Assembly (NCBI GenBank): GCA_948471525.1
Contig: CAOKSY010000003.1
Location: 110,956 to 174,955 of the forward strand
DNA length: 64,000 nucleotides
Source of the DNA: an uncultured Clostridia bacterium
Lineage (GTDB): Bacteria > Bacillota > Clostridia > Christensenellales > UBA3700
Reading direction: 5' to 3'
Under the pieces are notes generated by a model. That model saw nothing but the letters and a program-made list of their open reading frames with translations. It was not told the origin of the DNA and made no database searches. Below are positions 25,153 through 34,881 of the stretch, in pieces. The translations under genes and the position numbers were made by a program. Within the stretch, counting starts at the first letter, position 1. Every line of letters begins with the position of its first letter.

Positions 25153-25686
25153 ATGGATCTTGGCATCAAAATAAAACGTCTGCGATTGCAATGCGGACTT
25201 ACCCAAGAAGAACTAGCCGACCGCTGCGAACTGACGAAAGGATATATATCCCAACTGGAAAATAACCTTACGTCTCCGTCGATAGCAACTCTTATAGACA
25301 TACTCGAAGTACTAGGCAGCGATCTGAAATCTTTCTTCAACGAAGAGACCGAGGAAAAGATAGTATTCGAAGAAAAGGACTTTTTTGAGAAAGAAGACGA
25401 CGGCGAACTGGTGACCTGGCTTGTGCCCAACAGTCTCAAAAACGAAATGGAACCTATATTGCTGACTTTACAAAAGGGCGTAAGCACCACCGAAGATATG
25501 CCGCACGAAGGCGAAGAGTTCGGATACGTGCTCGAGGGCAAATCTTTGCTCCATCTAGGCAAAAAGACTTATGAGATAAACGCGGGCAACTCCTTCTATT
25601 TCACAAGCAAGAAAAGACATTTCATTGAAAACAACGGCGACGAGACCGCAAAAATACTTTGGGTATCCAGCCCTCCGACATTTTGA
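25153..25686 (+). CDS. XRE-cupin transcriptional regulator of polyamine transport
   Basis: A 177-residue regulator: an N-terminal XRE helix-turn-helix (LRLQCGLTQEELADRCELTK, ISQLENNLTSPSIATLIDIL) and a C-terminal cupin domain (about 110-175; HEGEEFGYVLEGKSLLHLG, AGNSFYFTSKKRHFIENN). This architecture is that of PuuR-type regulators that sense polyamines or similar small molecules. AAGGAG precedes the ATG. It is the first gene of the operon with potABCD, 18 bases before potA, and probably binds the inverted repeats in its own leader. Confidence 0.92.
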   Translation: MDLGIKIKRLRLQCGLTQEELADRCELTKGYISQLENNLTSPSIATLIDILEVLGSDLKSFFNEETEEKIVFEEKDFFEKEDDGELVTWLVPNSLKNEMEPILLTLQKGVSTTEDMPHEGEEFGYVLEGKSLLHLGKKTYEINAGNSFYFTSKKRHFIENNGDETAKILWVSSPPTF

Positions 25687-25704
25687 GATAAAGGAGAAAC
25701 GAAT

Positions 25705-27396
25705 ATGGAAAAAAACAACGAATATATAATCCAGCTTCAAGGAATAAGCAAGCAATACGGTTCCAAGACCGTAGTCAACAATATTAATCTCAATATTAAA
25801 AAGGGCGAATTCGTGACGTTTCTCGGACCTAGCGGCTGCGGTAAAACGACGACATTGAGAATGATAGCGGGATTCGAGACTCCTACCGAGGGAAAAGTAC
25901 TATTCGACGGAAACGACATCGCAAAACTTCCGCCGCACAAACGTCCTGTAAATACGGTATTTCAAAAGTACGCTCTCTTCCCCCACCTCAACGTATTCAA
26001 CAATATAGCCTTCGGCCTCAAACTCAAAAAGATTGAAGTGGATTATGTAAAATCCAACGGAGAACCCGCCGTAGCGCAGATAAAACTTAAGGACTTCCTC
26101 GTAGATCCCGCTACAGGTAAGCCCGATTTCTCCATTGCGCATAAAGACTATTATTCCTATATCGAAAAAGGCTACGTAAAACTTCGTAAGATCAAAAAGA
26201 CTGTAGATAAGATGACGAAGAAAGGCCGCGTAAAAAAAGAAGTCAGCGGATATAAGTATTTTATAGACGAAAAAGTAAGGCGCGCGCTCAAGATAGTCGG
26301 ACTGAGCGACTACGAGACGAGAGACGTCGATTCTCTCTCGGGAGGTCAGCAACAGAGAGTTGCAATCGCCCGCGCTATCGTCAACGAACCCAAAGTGCTT
26401 CTTCTCGACGAGCCTCTCGGCGCGCTCGATCTCAAAATGCGTCAGGAGATGCAGATCGAACTCAAAGAGATGCACAAGACCTTGGGAATAACGTTTATTT
26501 ACGTCACGCACGATCAGGAAGAGGCGCTTACGATGAGCGACACCGTAGTGGTAATGAAAGACGGAGAGATATGTCAAGAAGGCACGCCTATCGATATATA
26601 CAACGAACCGAGGACTGCGTACGTCGCCGACTTTATAGGAGAATCCAATATACTCGACGGTACGATGATCGACGATTACAAGGTCAATATAGTCGGCGTA
26701 GACTTCGACTGCGTAGACGCGGGATTTGGACAGAATAAGCCGGTAGACACGGTAATTCGTCCCGAAGATATAGAAGTAAGGGCAAAAGGCAAAGGTCAGC
26801 TCGACGGCGTGATAAAATCCAGTATGTTCAGGGGCGTACACTATGAAATGGTATGCGAATGCAACGGATACGAATTCACTATACACAGCACTCTGGAGTC
26901 CCCAGTCGGCAAAGAAGTAGGTCTCTACGTCGCGCCCGAAAATATACAGATAATGCACAAACAACACGAAGACAACACAGTACCCGTGACGTTTACGTCC
27001 AATACTACCTTCGATCTCTACGGCGGCATATATTCCTTCGATCCGACAAAACTCTTTGAAGACTGCTCCTACGATCCCGACCAAGACGTATTGACGGTAT
27101 GCTCTAATGAATATACGCTCAAGGGCGAGAGCGCTACGGTCAAATTCGAGTTTGCGGATATCGATATGACGGACGACGAATACGCAGCCCCTCTTGCCGG
27201 TAACGTCGACAGTATGATATACAAAGGCAAAAATTATCTAGTCGATATAAAGACAGACGACAATCACCATATCTACGCCGATACCAAGTATCTGTGGGAT
27301 AAAGGCGACAGAATAGGCATAAAGGTCAATCCCGACGCTTTCCGCCTCGTCAGTTGCGGAGCATTCGATAAACAGGAGGAGCAAAACAATGTTTAA
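25705..27396 (+). CDS. potA: Spermidine/putrescine ABC transporter ATPase, enlarged
   Basis: The ATPase of the PotABCD importer. Walker A GPSGCGKT (41-48), Q-loop Q87, signature LSGGQQQRV (211-219) and Walker [12 protein letters not shown] are intact. At 563 residues it is about 200 longer than usual for two reasons. Residues 111-187 are an extra basic segment inserted in the helical subdomain before the signature ([20 protein letters not shown], then [17 protein letters not shown]). The C-terminus has two TOBE-like blocks (about 365-415, [14 protein letters not shown]; and about 500-555, [13 protein letters not shown]) separated by a new domain. It overlaps potB by 8 bases. Confidence 0.93.
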   Translation: MEKNNEYIIQLQGISKQYGSKTVVNNINLNIKKGEFVTFLGPSGCGKTTTLRMIAGFETPTEGKVLFDGNDIAKLPPHKRPVNTVFQKYALFPHLNVFNNIAFGLKLKKIEVDYVKSNGEPAVAQIKLKDFLVDPATGKPDFSIAHKDYYSYIEKGYVKLRKIKKTVDKMTKKGRVKKEVSGYKYFIDEKVRRALKIVGLSDYETRDVDSLSGGQQQRVAIARAIVNEPKVLLLDEPLGALDLKMRQEMQIELKEMHKTLGITFIYVTHDQEEALTMSDTVVVMKDGEICQEGTPIDIYNEPRTAYVADFIGESNILDGTMIDDYKVNIVGVDFDCVDAGFGQNKPVDTVIRPEDIEVRAKGKGQLDGVIKSSMFRGVHYEMVCECNGYEFTIHSTLESPVGKEVGLYVAPENIQIMHKQHEDNTVPVTFTSNTTFDLYGGIYSFDPTKLFEDCSYDPDQDVLTVCSNEYTLKGESATVKFEFADIDMTDDEYAAPLAGNVDSMIYKGKNYLVDIKTDDNHHIYADTKYLWDKGDRIGIKVNPDAFRLVSCGAFDKQEEQNNV

Positions 27397-28165
27397 AAAA
27401 CTTATGGCGCTCCCCTATGCGATGTTTATGTTGCTATTCGTACTGCTTCCGTTGGCGCTTATACTGGTTTTCGCAGTCATAGACGCGACGGACGGCTCTT
27501 TCGATATGATAGCCAATTTCAAGGAACTCGCCAAAGAAGACGCGCTCGGCAAGGTCATAGTCAATTCTATTATAGCCGGATTCTCCACAAGCGCGATATG
27601 TCTTTTGATAGGCTATCCCATAGCATATTATCTCACAAAAAAAGAGTTCAATAAAAAAGGCGTTATGATAGGTCTGTTCATCGCTCCGATGTGGGTCAAC
27701 TTCCTGCTGAGAATGATGGCGGCGAAAGCTGTATTCAGCGTACTCAATATCAGGCTTGGCATGGGCACCGTTATATTCGGTCTGTCTTATGAATTCCTGC
27801 CGTATATGATAATGCCGCTGTACAATACGATACAGAAGATCGACAAGAGCTATATCGAGGGCGCGGGAGATCTCGGCGCGACGCCGACAAAGGCTTTCTG
27901 GAAAGTGACCGTTCCGCTGTCTATGCCGGGAATACTCAGCGGTCTCACTATGGTTATGATCCCCTCCGTCACTACTTTTGCAGTAACGGAGATAATGAGC
28001 AACAGCAAAATGATGCTCCTCGGCGATTTCATCTACAGTCTCAAAGCCGACAGTCTCAATATGGCGGCGGCAATATCGATAGTGTTGATACTGTTTATGA
28101 TAGCGTCTATGGCGCTGACCAACAAATACGACAAAGGCAACGATAAAGGAGGTAAATTATGGTAA
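27389..28165 (+). CDS. potB: Spermidine/putrescine ABC transporter permease PotB
   Basis: A 258-residue permease with six hydrophobic helices. The cytoplasmic coupling loop with the EAA motif is present as [20 protein letters not shown] followed by VPLSMPGI. It pairs with PotC to form the membrane channel. The start overlaps the end of potA and is preceded by AGGAGG. Confidence 0.95.
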   Translation: MFKKLMALPYAMFMLLFVLLPLALILVFAVIDATDGSFDMIANFKELAKEDALGKVIVNSIIAGFSTSAICLLIGYPIAYYLTKKEFNKKGVMIGLFIAPMWVNFLLRMMAAKAVFSVLNIRLGMGTVIFGLSYEFLPYMIMPLYNTIQKIDKSYIEGAGDLGATPTKAFWKVTVPLSMPGILSGLTMVMIPSVTTFAVTEIMSNSKMMLLGDFIYSLKADSLNMAAAISIVLILFMIASMALTNKYDKGNDKGGKLW

Positions 28166-28986
28166 GAAAAACGCTTGTCAGGACTTTTATAGCGGCAGTG
28201 CTGATCATACTCTATCTGCCTATAATATGGATGATAATATACTCCTTTACGGAGACGGAAGCCTTGAAAGGTTGGACGGGATTTACCTTCAACAATTATA
28301 TCAAACTCTTCAACGGCACCAGCGAAAAAGCCGATCTGATAAAGGAAGCGCTGGGCAATACGTTGTTCGTCGGCGTATTCGTAAGTCTGCTCTCTACGGT
28401 GCTTGGCACGCTCGGCGCGATAGGTCTGCACGCTATACACAGCAAGAGGATAAAAACCGCATATTCGACGGTAAATCAGATACCTATGATAAACAGCGAA
28501 ATAGTCACCGCGATTGCGCTCGCGCTGGTATTCAATATGTTTGCGTCTATGTTCAGAATAACGGACGGAAGTTGGGGAATCACGGCTCTTAAACTCATAC
28601 TTGCTCAGACTTCTTTCTGCGCGCCGTACGTGCTTCTCAACGTACTGCCAAGACTTCAGAAATCCGACAACAAAATATACGAAGCCGCTCTCGATCTCGG
28701 CTGTACGCCTGCAAAAGCTATGTTCAAAGTCGTACTGCCCGATATAATGCCCGGCATAATAGTCGGAGCGTTGCTTGCTTTCACGCTGTCGATAGACGAC
28801 TTTGTAATAACTAAAGTCAACGTGACTTCCTTCACTACTCTCTCGACGATGCTCTACGGTCTCAAGAGCGGAAAGAAACCTCTTCCCGCCGATATACGCG
28901 CCCTGTTTACGATCATATTCTTTATCGTATTCGCGCTTATGATGATACTGTACAGCCCCCGCAAAAAATCGGAAAAGGAGCGCTGA
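28159..28986 (+). CDS. potC: Spermidine/putrescine ABC transporter permease PotC
   Basis: A 275-residue permease with six helices, starting [20 protein letters not shown]. The EAA loop reads YEAALDLGCTPAKAMFKVV followed by LPDIMPGI, and IDDFVITKV is the usual PotC segment. It overlaps potB by 7 bases and has AAAGGAGG upstream. The C-terminus ends in a short basic tail. Confidence 0.95.
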   Translation: MVRKTLVRTFIAAVLIILYLPIIWMIIYSFTETEALKGWTGFTFNNYIKLFNGTSEKADLIKEALGNTLFVGVFVSLLSTVLGTLGAIGLHAIHSKRIKTAYSTVNQIPMINSEIVTAIALALVFNMFASMFRITDGSWGITALKLILAQTSFCAPYVLLNVLPRLQKSDNKIYEAALDLGCTPAKAMFKVVLPDIMPGIIVGALLAFTLSIDDFVITKVNVTSFTTLSTMLYGLKSGKKPLPADIRALFTIIFFIVFALMMILYSPRKKSEKER

Positions 28987-28990
28987 GAAA

Positions 28991-30346
28991 ATGAAAAAGA
29001 AAATTACTGCGCTTGCTATTCTGACCGTCATGACTTTGGCGCTCGCCTGTCCGTTTATTCTTGCCGGATGCGCGCCGCGCGACGAAATACTCAAAGTATA
29101 CAACTGGTCCGAGTATATCGGCGAAGACGTCATCGAACAATTCGAGGAATACTATCGCGAGATAACGGGTAAAAACATAAAAGTCAAATACGATATGTTT
29201 GACGAAAACGAGCTTATGTACGCTCAGATAAAGACTACCAAAGCCGACTACGACGTCATTTGTCCGTCCGACTATATGGTGGAAAAGATGATAAAAGAAA
29301 ATCTGCTTTTAAAACTGCAGAGCGATTTCAGCGAATACGGATACGGCGAAATAGAAGACTACCGCGACACGATTTCTCCTCTCTTCACTTCGGGAGAAAA
29401 TTCTTACTTCAAGTACGACTACGACGAGGCGAGCGGAGAATATAATCTATACAGCCGCACGTATATGACGGGAACGTTGGGAATACTTTACGCCAACGAC
29501 AGCGAACTCTATAAAAACAGCGCGTACGGCGAATACTCGTCGATGAGCGATTACGTAGAGTCCAACGGTTGGGCGGTGCTTTGGGACAAAGCGTTCGACC
29601 AAAGAATAATGATGAAAAACTCTTTGCGCGACACGTACGCAATAGGAGCGATCTATACTTTGCTCAACGAAAAATCCAAGTATTACTCCCCCGATCTTTC
29701 CCCCTCCGCCGCGCTCAATGCGACAGACGATGAAAGCATCAAAAAGATAAAAGAATATCTGATCCTTCAAAAGCCTTTTATATGCGGATACGAGAATGAC
29801 GAAGGTAAGGAGATGATCATTCAAGACGACATAGATATGACGCTCCAATGGGCGGGCGACGCGGTATACGCGATGTCAGATCTACAGGACGAAATAGGCA
29901 AATCGCGCGATATGTCTTACTTCGTTCCGTATGAAGGATCGAACATTTTCAGCGACGCCTGGTGCATACCCAAATATTCAGGCAACCCCGTCGCGGCAAA
30001 TCTGTGGATAAACTTTATGTGCCGTCCCGACATAGCGATTGAGAATATGGACTACATCGGATATACTACCGGAGTAGCTACCGAAGAGGTATACGATTAT
30101 ATCATTGAAAACTGGGCAAGCGAAGAAGAGACCGAATATTGCGTCGACCTATCGTACTTCTTCGGAAGCGACTGCGATTTTGCAGACGAAGAAGGCCGCG
30201 TGCTCGTATACGTGTCGGAAGAAGATTACAACGCTTTTGAAGCGCAGTTCTTCTCCCCCGAGGTAATAGAGCGTTGCGCGGTTATGCTGGACTTCGGCGA
30301 ACGCACTTCTGCTATGAACCGAATGTGGCGAAGCGTAAAAGCCTGA
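28991..30346 (+). CDS. potD: Spermidine/putrescine-binding lipoprotein PotD
   Basis: A 451-residue substrate-binding protein. The signal peptide ends in lipobox LAGC with the lipidated Cys at 27, so it is anchored outside the membrane. The mature protein starts LKVYNWSEYIGEDVIEQFEE, typical of PotD, and contains CPSDYMVEKM and the AYWAGD-like TLQWAGDAVYAM. It is somewhat longer than the usual 350 residues, with extra sequence around 330-420. It is the last gene of the operon, followed by a terminator. Confidence 0.95.
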   Translation: MKKKITALAILTVMTLALACPFILAGCAPRDEILKVYNWSEYIGEDVIEQFEEYYREITGKNIKVKYDMFDENELMYAQIKTTKADYDVICPSDYMVEKMIKENLLLKLQSDFSEYGYGEIEDYRDTISPLFTSGENSYFKYDYDEASGEYNLYSRTYMTGTLGILYANDSELYKNSAYGEYSSMSDYVESNGWAVLWDKAFDQRIMMKNSLRDTYAIGAIYTLLNEKSKYYSPDLSPSAALNATDDESIKKIKEYLILQKPFICGYENDEGKEMIIQDDIDMTLQWAGDAVYAMSDLQDEIGKSRDMSYFVPYEGSNIFSDAWCIPKYSGNPVAANLWINFMCRPDIAIENMDYIGYTTGVATEEVYDYIIENWASEEETEYCVDLSYFFGSDCDFADEEGRVLVYVSEEDYNAFEAQFFSPEVIERCAVMLDFGERTSAMNRMWRSVKA

Positions 30347-30354
30347 TAAAAATC

Positions 30355-30386
30355 ATATCCCGAGCATTCGCCCGGGATATTTTCTA
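30355..30386 (+). terminator. Terminator of the potABCD operon
   Basis: An 8-bp stem ATATCCCG / CGGGATAT with a 10-base loop, followed by TTTCTAT. Confidence 0.78.
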
Positions 30387-30414
30387 TACTCGAAATTTCA
30401 TAAATTTATTTAGA

Positions 30415-31995
30415 TTAACGCAAGTAACCTTTGGCTTTTGAACCGAGACCGCTCTGTCTTTTTTTATTGCCGTTGGACTTGCCTTTTGCAAAAGGTTTTT
30501 TATTTCCCTCTCTGCCGCCCGTCTTTTTGCGAGCAGGCGCATCCTTCTTGGACTTGAATTTATTTTCGCCCTGCGGCAAAGGTTGGTCCTCTTCTTTTGC
30601 CTCCTGCACCGTTACCGCCCGCTTGCCGAGCATTACGCCCTTGAGTTTGAACAGCTTGGTCTCGCAACCCTTTATTACGGATACAAAACTGTACGTGTCC
30701 CTTATCTTTATATCGGAAATCTCGTACACTTTGAGTTGAGTAGAAGAAAGGAGAAGTTTTGTAAGCGTATCCTTGTCGAGCAAGTCTCTCTTTCCTACGT
30801 TGAGGAAAAATCTGCTCTGATTGCCGTAAAAATCCTTTATCTTGTTGGAAGAATCCTTAGGCAAAGTATAGGTGTCGGAAATGTTGCCTATCTCCATAAA
30901 CTTAAGCGCGCCTCCGCTTACCTTTTGAAAACTGGGAATATATCCCACCTGAGAGGAATCGATCAAAGTATAAGCCGCGCCGTCCTTTTTTGCTCTCGCC
31001 GTTCTGCCAATCCTGTGCACGTAAAAATCGCTATCCGTAGGCGGATCGAAGTTTATTATCGCGTCTACTCCGTCGATATCCAAACCGCGCGCCGCAACGT
31101 CAGTAGCGACGAGTATCTGCAACTGCTTGGACTTAAACCTCTTTATTATTTGAGTGCGCTCGCTCTGTCGCAGATCTCCGTGAATTACGGCGACGGATCT
31201 ACCCTTTGATACCAAAGCCTTGTACAGTCTGTCCGCCCTGACTTTTGTATTGCAGAACACTATCGCGAGCGAGTAGGATTTGCCGTCGATTATCGAAAGC
31301 ATCGCGCCCATTCTCTGCGCGTCTTTTACCATACAGTAATACTGACTTATCTTTGGCAGGTTGTCTCCGTCTATTGAAGTCTTGACAAAGGTAGGAGATA
31401 CAAAGAGTTTGTCTATCAACTGAGATATGTTCTGCGGAAGCGTGGCGGAAAAACAAAGTCTTTGACAGTCTCCGACGCATGCGCTTATCTTTTCTATATC
31501 TCCTCTAAATCCCATATCGAGCATTTCGTCTCCCTCGTCAAGCACAAAATACTTAACTCCGGCGAGTTTGACGGTACGTCTGTCGATATGATCGAGCAAT
31601 CTTCCGGGAGTTCCGACGACTATCTGCGGCTTTTTCCTGAGACAGAATAGTTGTTTTTGTATATTCTGACCGCCGTAGATACCCGCTACGCGAACGTTCT
31701 CCGAATATTTGAGAATTTTCTGTATCACTTCGCAAGTCTGTATGACCAGTTCTCTCGTAGGACATACGACCGCCGCTTGGACTGCGTTGTCGCTCCTGTC
31801 TATCTTCTCGAGCATAGGCAATACGAAAGCAAGAGTCTTGCCCGTGCCTGTGGGAGCCTGAGCGACGATATCCCCGTCTTTCATAGCAAGAGGTATGACT
31901 TCTCTCTGAACGTCGGTAGGATTTATTAAATTATGTTCTTCCAAGCTGCGCAGTATTTCAGGCGCAAAGCCGTATTCTTCAAATAAGTTTGTCAT
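30415..31995 (-). CDS. DEAD-box RNA helicase, probably leaderless
   Basis: A 526-residue ATP-dependent RNA helicase. Motifs in order: Q motif (PTDVQREVIP), I (APTGTGKT), Ia (PTRELVIQ), GG, Ib (TPGRLLDH), II (DEGD, a DEAD variant), III (SATLP), IV (AIVFCNT), V (DVAARGLDI) and VI (HRIGRTAR). A DbpA-type RNA-binding fold may lie at about 410-480, and the tail is basic and Lys/Gly-rich. This resembles CshA/DbpA-type helicases in ribosome assembly or RNA decay. The longest frame begins at a TTG, but the ATG matches the family start. It has no ribosome site: TATACT ends six bases before the ATG. Confidence 0.93.
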   Translation of the reverse strand: MTNLFEEYGFAPEILRSLEEHNLINPTDVQREVIPLAMKDGDIVAQAPTGTGKTLAFVLPMLEKIDRSDNAVQAAVVCPTRELVIQTCEVIQKILKYSENVRVAGIYGGQNIQKQLFCLRKKPQIVVGTPGRLLDHIDRRTVKLAGVKYFVLDEGDEMLDMGFRGDIEKISACVGDCQRLCFSATLPQNISQLIDKLFVSPTFVKTSIDGDNLPKISQYYCMVKDAQRMGAMLSIIDGKSYSLAIVFCNTKVRADRLYKALVSKGRSVAVIHGDLRQSERTQIIKRFKSKQLQILVATDVAARGLDIDGVDAIINFDPPTDSDFYVHRIGRTARAKKDGAAYTLIDSSQVGYIPSFQKVSGGALKFMEIGNISDTYTLPKDSSNKIKDFYGNQSRFFLNVGKRDLLDKDTLTKLLLSSTQLKVYEISDIKIRDTYSFVSVIKGCETKLFKLKGVMLGKRAVTVQEAKEEDQPLPQGENKFKSKKDAPARKKTGGREGNKKPFAKGKSNGNKKRQSGLGSKAKGYLR

Positions 31996-32001
31996 AGCAC
32001 A

Positions 32002-32045
32002 AGTATACAGCAAAAGTTGATTTTTTCCAAACGATTAGGTATAAT
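32002..32045. promoter_or_regulatory. Overlapping divergent promoters giving leaderless messages
   Basis: Plus strand: TTGATT (32017-32022), 17 bases, TATAAT (32040-32045), then six bases to the ATG at 32052. Minus strand: TTGGAA (32025-32030), 17 bases, TATACT (32002-32007), then six bases to the ATG at 31995. The two promoters overlap by 14 bases, so polymerase should not occupy both at once. Confidence 0.82.
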
Positions 32046-32051
32046 AGTTGT

Positions 32052-32783
32052 ATGAAAACAGCAATTATTTCAGGTGCGTCGCGCGGAATAGGCAAAGCCG
32101 CGGCTCTCACTCTTGCAAAAAACGGTTACCGAGTGATCGTCAATTATCTCAATTCCCGACTCGAGGCGGAGAGAATAGAAAGAACGATAATAGAAAACGG
32201 CGGCAGCGCATGCATTTACAAAGCTGACGTATCCGATCCGCAAGCTACTGCGGAAATGGTGGAATATGCCAGATCCGCTTTCGGATCTGTGGATCTTGCG
32301 GTCGCAAACGCAGGTATAGCGTGCTACGGACTTCTGATCGACAGTTCCGCAGACTGCGCGCGCCGACTTATAGACGTCAATCTAATCGGCGTTATAAATC
32401 TCTGCCGCGAAGCGGGAAAAGTCATGCTTTCCCAAAAGAGCGGCAATATCGTAACGATCGCTTCTATGTGGGGAGAGGTAGGCGCAAGCTGCGAAAGCGT
32501 ATATTCGGCGGCCAAAGGCGGTGTGATTGCACTGACCAAGGCTTTGGCAAAAGAATTTGCACCCAGCGGCGTAAGAGTAAACTGCGTATCTCCGGGATTC
32601 ATAGATACGGAAATGAATAGCGCTTTGAGCAAAGAAGACGTATCCGCGATCGTTTCCGAGATACCTCTCGCACGAGCAGGTTCGCCTCAAGACGTCGCCG
32701 ACGCCATTGAATGGCTGGCAAGCGAAAAATCCTCTTACGTCACGGGTCAGATTATTTCGGTAAACGGTGGCTTGATAATATAA
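32052..32783 (+). CDS. FabG-like short-chain dehydrogenase/reductase, probably leaderless
   Basis: A 243-residue classical SDR enzyme, best matching 3-oxoacyl-ACP reductase (FabG), which reduces a keto group with NAD(P)H. The nucleotide motif is SGASRGIG (7-14), NAG is at 86-88, and the catalytic residues are S138, Y151 and K155 (YSAAK); the end VTGQIISVNGGLII is typical. No fatty-acid synthesis genes are adjacent, so the exact substrate is open. The ATG lies seven bases after a TATAAT box with no ribosome site, so the mRNA probably starts at the ATG. The MFS gene follows after 51 bases. Confidence 0.92.
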   Translation: MKTAIISGASRGIGKAAALTLAKNGYRVIVNYLNSRLEAERIERTIIENGGSACIYKADVSDPQATAEMVEYARSAFGSVDLAVANAGIACYGLLIDSSADCARRLIDVNLIGVINLCREAGKVMLSQKSGNIVTIASMWGEVGASCESVYSAAKGGVIALTKALAKEFAPSGVRVNCVSPGFIDTEMNSALSKEDVSAIVSEIPLARAGSPQDVADAIEWLASEKSSYVTGQIISVNGGLII

Positions 32784-32834
32784 GCCGACATATAATGATA
32801 ACGAAAACCGAAATTAATCATTACATACAACACA

Positions 32835-34049
32835 ATGAAAAGACTAAAAAGCTATAGACATACATTTAAATCCTGCTGCATAGCGTCGGCCATTCAGGCG
32901 ATCACGGTAAACCTCGCTCCGTTGTTATTCGTAAGCTTTCAGAACAGTTTTTCAATATCTCTGACAGAACTTACAGCGCTCGTCACAATAATGTTCCTCG
33001 TCCAATTATCTATGGACGCTGTCAGTGCAAAAATTATAGACAAAATAGGATATCGCACCGCTGTAATACTCTCCCACGCGTTTGCCGCCTTAGGACTGAT
33101 ATTTATGGGCACTCTGCCCTTTATAATGCCGTCATACGCAGGTCTTGTGATAAGCACCGTAGTATGCGCTATCGGCGGAGGAATAACCGAAGTGGTCGTC
33201 AGCCCGGTAGTCGAGGCTATACCCGAAAAAAGAGACGGCAGTATGTCTTTGCTCCACTCTTGCTATTGCTTCGGAATTCTTGCGGTAGTGCTGATATGTG
33301 TCGCATATTTCGCGATTTTTGACAGAGATAAGTGGCAATATCTCCCGATAGCTCTCTCTATCGCGCCTATAATAAACGGCTTTTTCTTCTTTTTTGTACC
33401 GTGCAGCAATCTCGACGAACAGCGCGGAGAAAGTATGTCGATACGTCAACTATTGAAAAACAAGCGCTTCTATCTCTTCTTTATACTGATACTGTGCGCG
33501 GGAGCGAGCGAACAGGCTATAAGCCAATGGGTATCTTATTTTGCGGAAAAGGGACTTAATATATCCAAGACCACGGGCGATCTCGTGGGGTTGTTCAGCT
33601 TTGCGTTTTTGATGGGGTTGGGAAGACTGTTATATGGACTTTTCGGCACAAAAATAAAACTCGCTCATATCATGCCGATAGTCGGCGCGGCGTGTGTAAC
33701 CTGCTATATAGTCATCGTCGCGTGCAATCTGCCGATAGTGTCTTTGATATTCTGCGCGCTGTGCGGACTTGCGGTCAGCATAATGTGGCCGGCTGCGCTC
33801 GACCTTTCTTCCAGAAATATATCCCGAGGAGGCACGGCTATGTTTGCCCTGCTCGCGCTTGGCGGCGACGTAGGCTGTACGCTCGGTCCAAGTATTGTCG
33901 GATACGTGTCCGACGCTTCGTCTTTTGGATTGCGCGGCGGTCTTGCGGCGGCTTCCGCCTTCGCTATAATGTTCTTTATTGCTTCTCTGGCAATAGGAAA
34001 ACTGAAAAAAAGTGAAGATAAATTGCCCTTGGAAAACAATTTGGATTGA
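32835..34049 (+). CDS. Major facilitator superfamily transporter
   Basis: A 404-residue protein with twelve hydrophobic helices in two halves, with a cytosolic loop at about residue 190-205 (NLDEQRGESMSIRQLLKNKR). The helix 2-3 loop AKIIDKIGYRTAV is a variant of MFS motif A. IGGGITEVVVSPVVEAIP and the overall layout resemble the FucP-like sugar permease branch, so a sugar is a plausible cargo. No clear ribosome site is visible before the ATG. It lies 51 bases after the FabG-like gene and may be co-transcribed. Confidence 0.9.
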   Translation: MKRLKSYRHTFKSCCIASAIQAITVNLAPLLFVSFQNSFSISLTELTALVTIMFLVQLSMDAVSAKIIDKIGYRTAVILSHAFAALGLIFMGTLPFIMPSYAGLVISTVVCAIGGGITEVVVSPVVEAIPEKRDGSMSLLHSCYCFGILAVVLICVAYFAIFDRDKWQYLPIALSIAPIINGFFFFFVPCSNLDEQRGESMSIRQLLKNKRFYLFFILILCAGASEQAISQWVSYFAEKGLNISKTTGDLVGLFSFAFLMGLGRLLYGLFGTKIKLAHIMPIVGAACVTCYIVIVACNLPIVSLIFCALCGLAVSIMWPAALDLSSRNISRGGTAMFALLALGGDVGCTLGPSIVGYVSDASSFGLRGGLAAASAFAIMFFIASLAIGKLKKSEDKLPLENNLD

Positions 34050-34521
34050 AGATAAAAGCGGATGAGACTGTCTCATTACTGTCAAAATAACGATAGCTAT
34101 TTAAATTATCTACAGTCGTCATATTAAGCGAAACGCGGTGAAGTCGAAATTTCTAATCGTATTTTTAATCGAATTAGATCTCTCCAACTACGGTCGAGAT
34201 GACTAGAAAAGTACAATTCAACTCTAAGCCGTCATTTCGACTGGAGCGTAAGCGGAATGGAGAAATCTAAACAATATGATAATCCCTCAACTGCGGTCGT
34301 AAGGAGCGAAGCGACGGTATAGCGAGAGTGGCTTATACATCTCGTGCGAGCGTCAATGACAATTCCAATCGTCACCCTGAGCGAAGCGTATGCGCAGTCG
34401 AACTGGTCTCTATCCATTCAATTGGTTTAGATCTCTCCACTTCGGTCGAGATGACAAAATTTTTGGCGACGTAAAAAGTACAACCGTCATGCTGATCAAA
34501 GTCGAACAGATCTCTATACTC
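34050..34521. repeat. Gene-free stretch filled with dispersed intergenic repeats
   Basis: No gene is seen. Copies of a short repeat occur in both orientations: core TCTCCACTTCGGTCGAGATG (34433-34452), a variant at 34173-34203, and the reverse-type GTCATTTCGACTGGAGCG at 34232-34249 running into a GGAGAAATCT end. The same family appears at 37.4-37.6 and 62.2-62.5 kb. Confidence 0.82.
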
Positions 34522-34881
34522 TTAGTTATTTTTCTTACTGGGTTCGCAAACCAAGATATCTTCTAGTGTAAGATTGCAAAGTTCGCAGTACACGTAAAGA
34601 TCCTCTATCGAAATGATCGATCTTGCGTCTTCCCAATTCGCAACCTGCGAATCCGACCAACCTGCGACCGCGCTGGCGAGTTCATTTCTGGAAATATGAT
34701 TATCCATATCAAAAGTACAAGTCTTGCATCTTTCTCCGCCGGTGCAATAATTTTTGCTGTCCTCTCTGCTTCTGCAATATTCGCAGACTTTTTTTATCAA
34801 ATTTATATTGTGACGTCTGAGGTATTCCAAATTCTTACCCGTCTTTACCCAATCTATGTTCTTTGCCTGAAGTTTTTCCAT
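34522..34881 (-). CDS. XRE-like regulator with Cys-rich insertion
   Basis: A 119-residue protein whose ends match an XRE helix-turn-helix: NLEYLRRHNINLIKKVC (helix 1), then SRNELASAVAGWSDSQVANW and SIEDLYVYCELCNLTLEDIL (helices 2-5). Between helix 1 and helix 2 is an insertion of about 28 residues with five Cys: C33, C36, C46, C52 and C55 (CEYC, then C-x5-CKTC). That spacing suggests a bound metal or a redox switch. GGAG precedes the ATG. It stands alone between repeat-rich DNA and the large lipoprotein gene; its target is unknown. Confidence 0.8.
   Translation of the reverse strand: MEKLQAKNIDWVKTGKNLEYLRRHNINLIKKVCEYCRSREDSKNYCTGGERCKTCTFDMDNHISRNELASAVAGWSDSQVANWEDARSIISIEDLYVYCELCNLTLEDILVCEPSKKNN

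Noticed and set aside
25900..27084. 394-residue open frame opposite potA
   Set aside because: Shadow of potA, same reason.
34062..34076. ATGAGAC-t-GTCTCAT palindrome after the MFS gene considered as a terminator
   Set aside because: Seven-base arms with a one-base centre and no T-run; cannot fold as a normal terminator.
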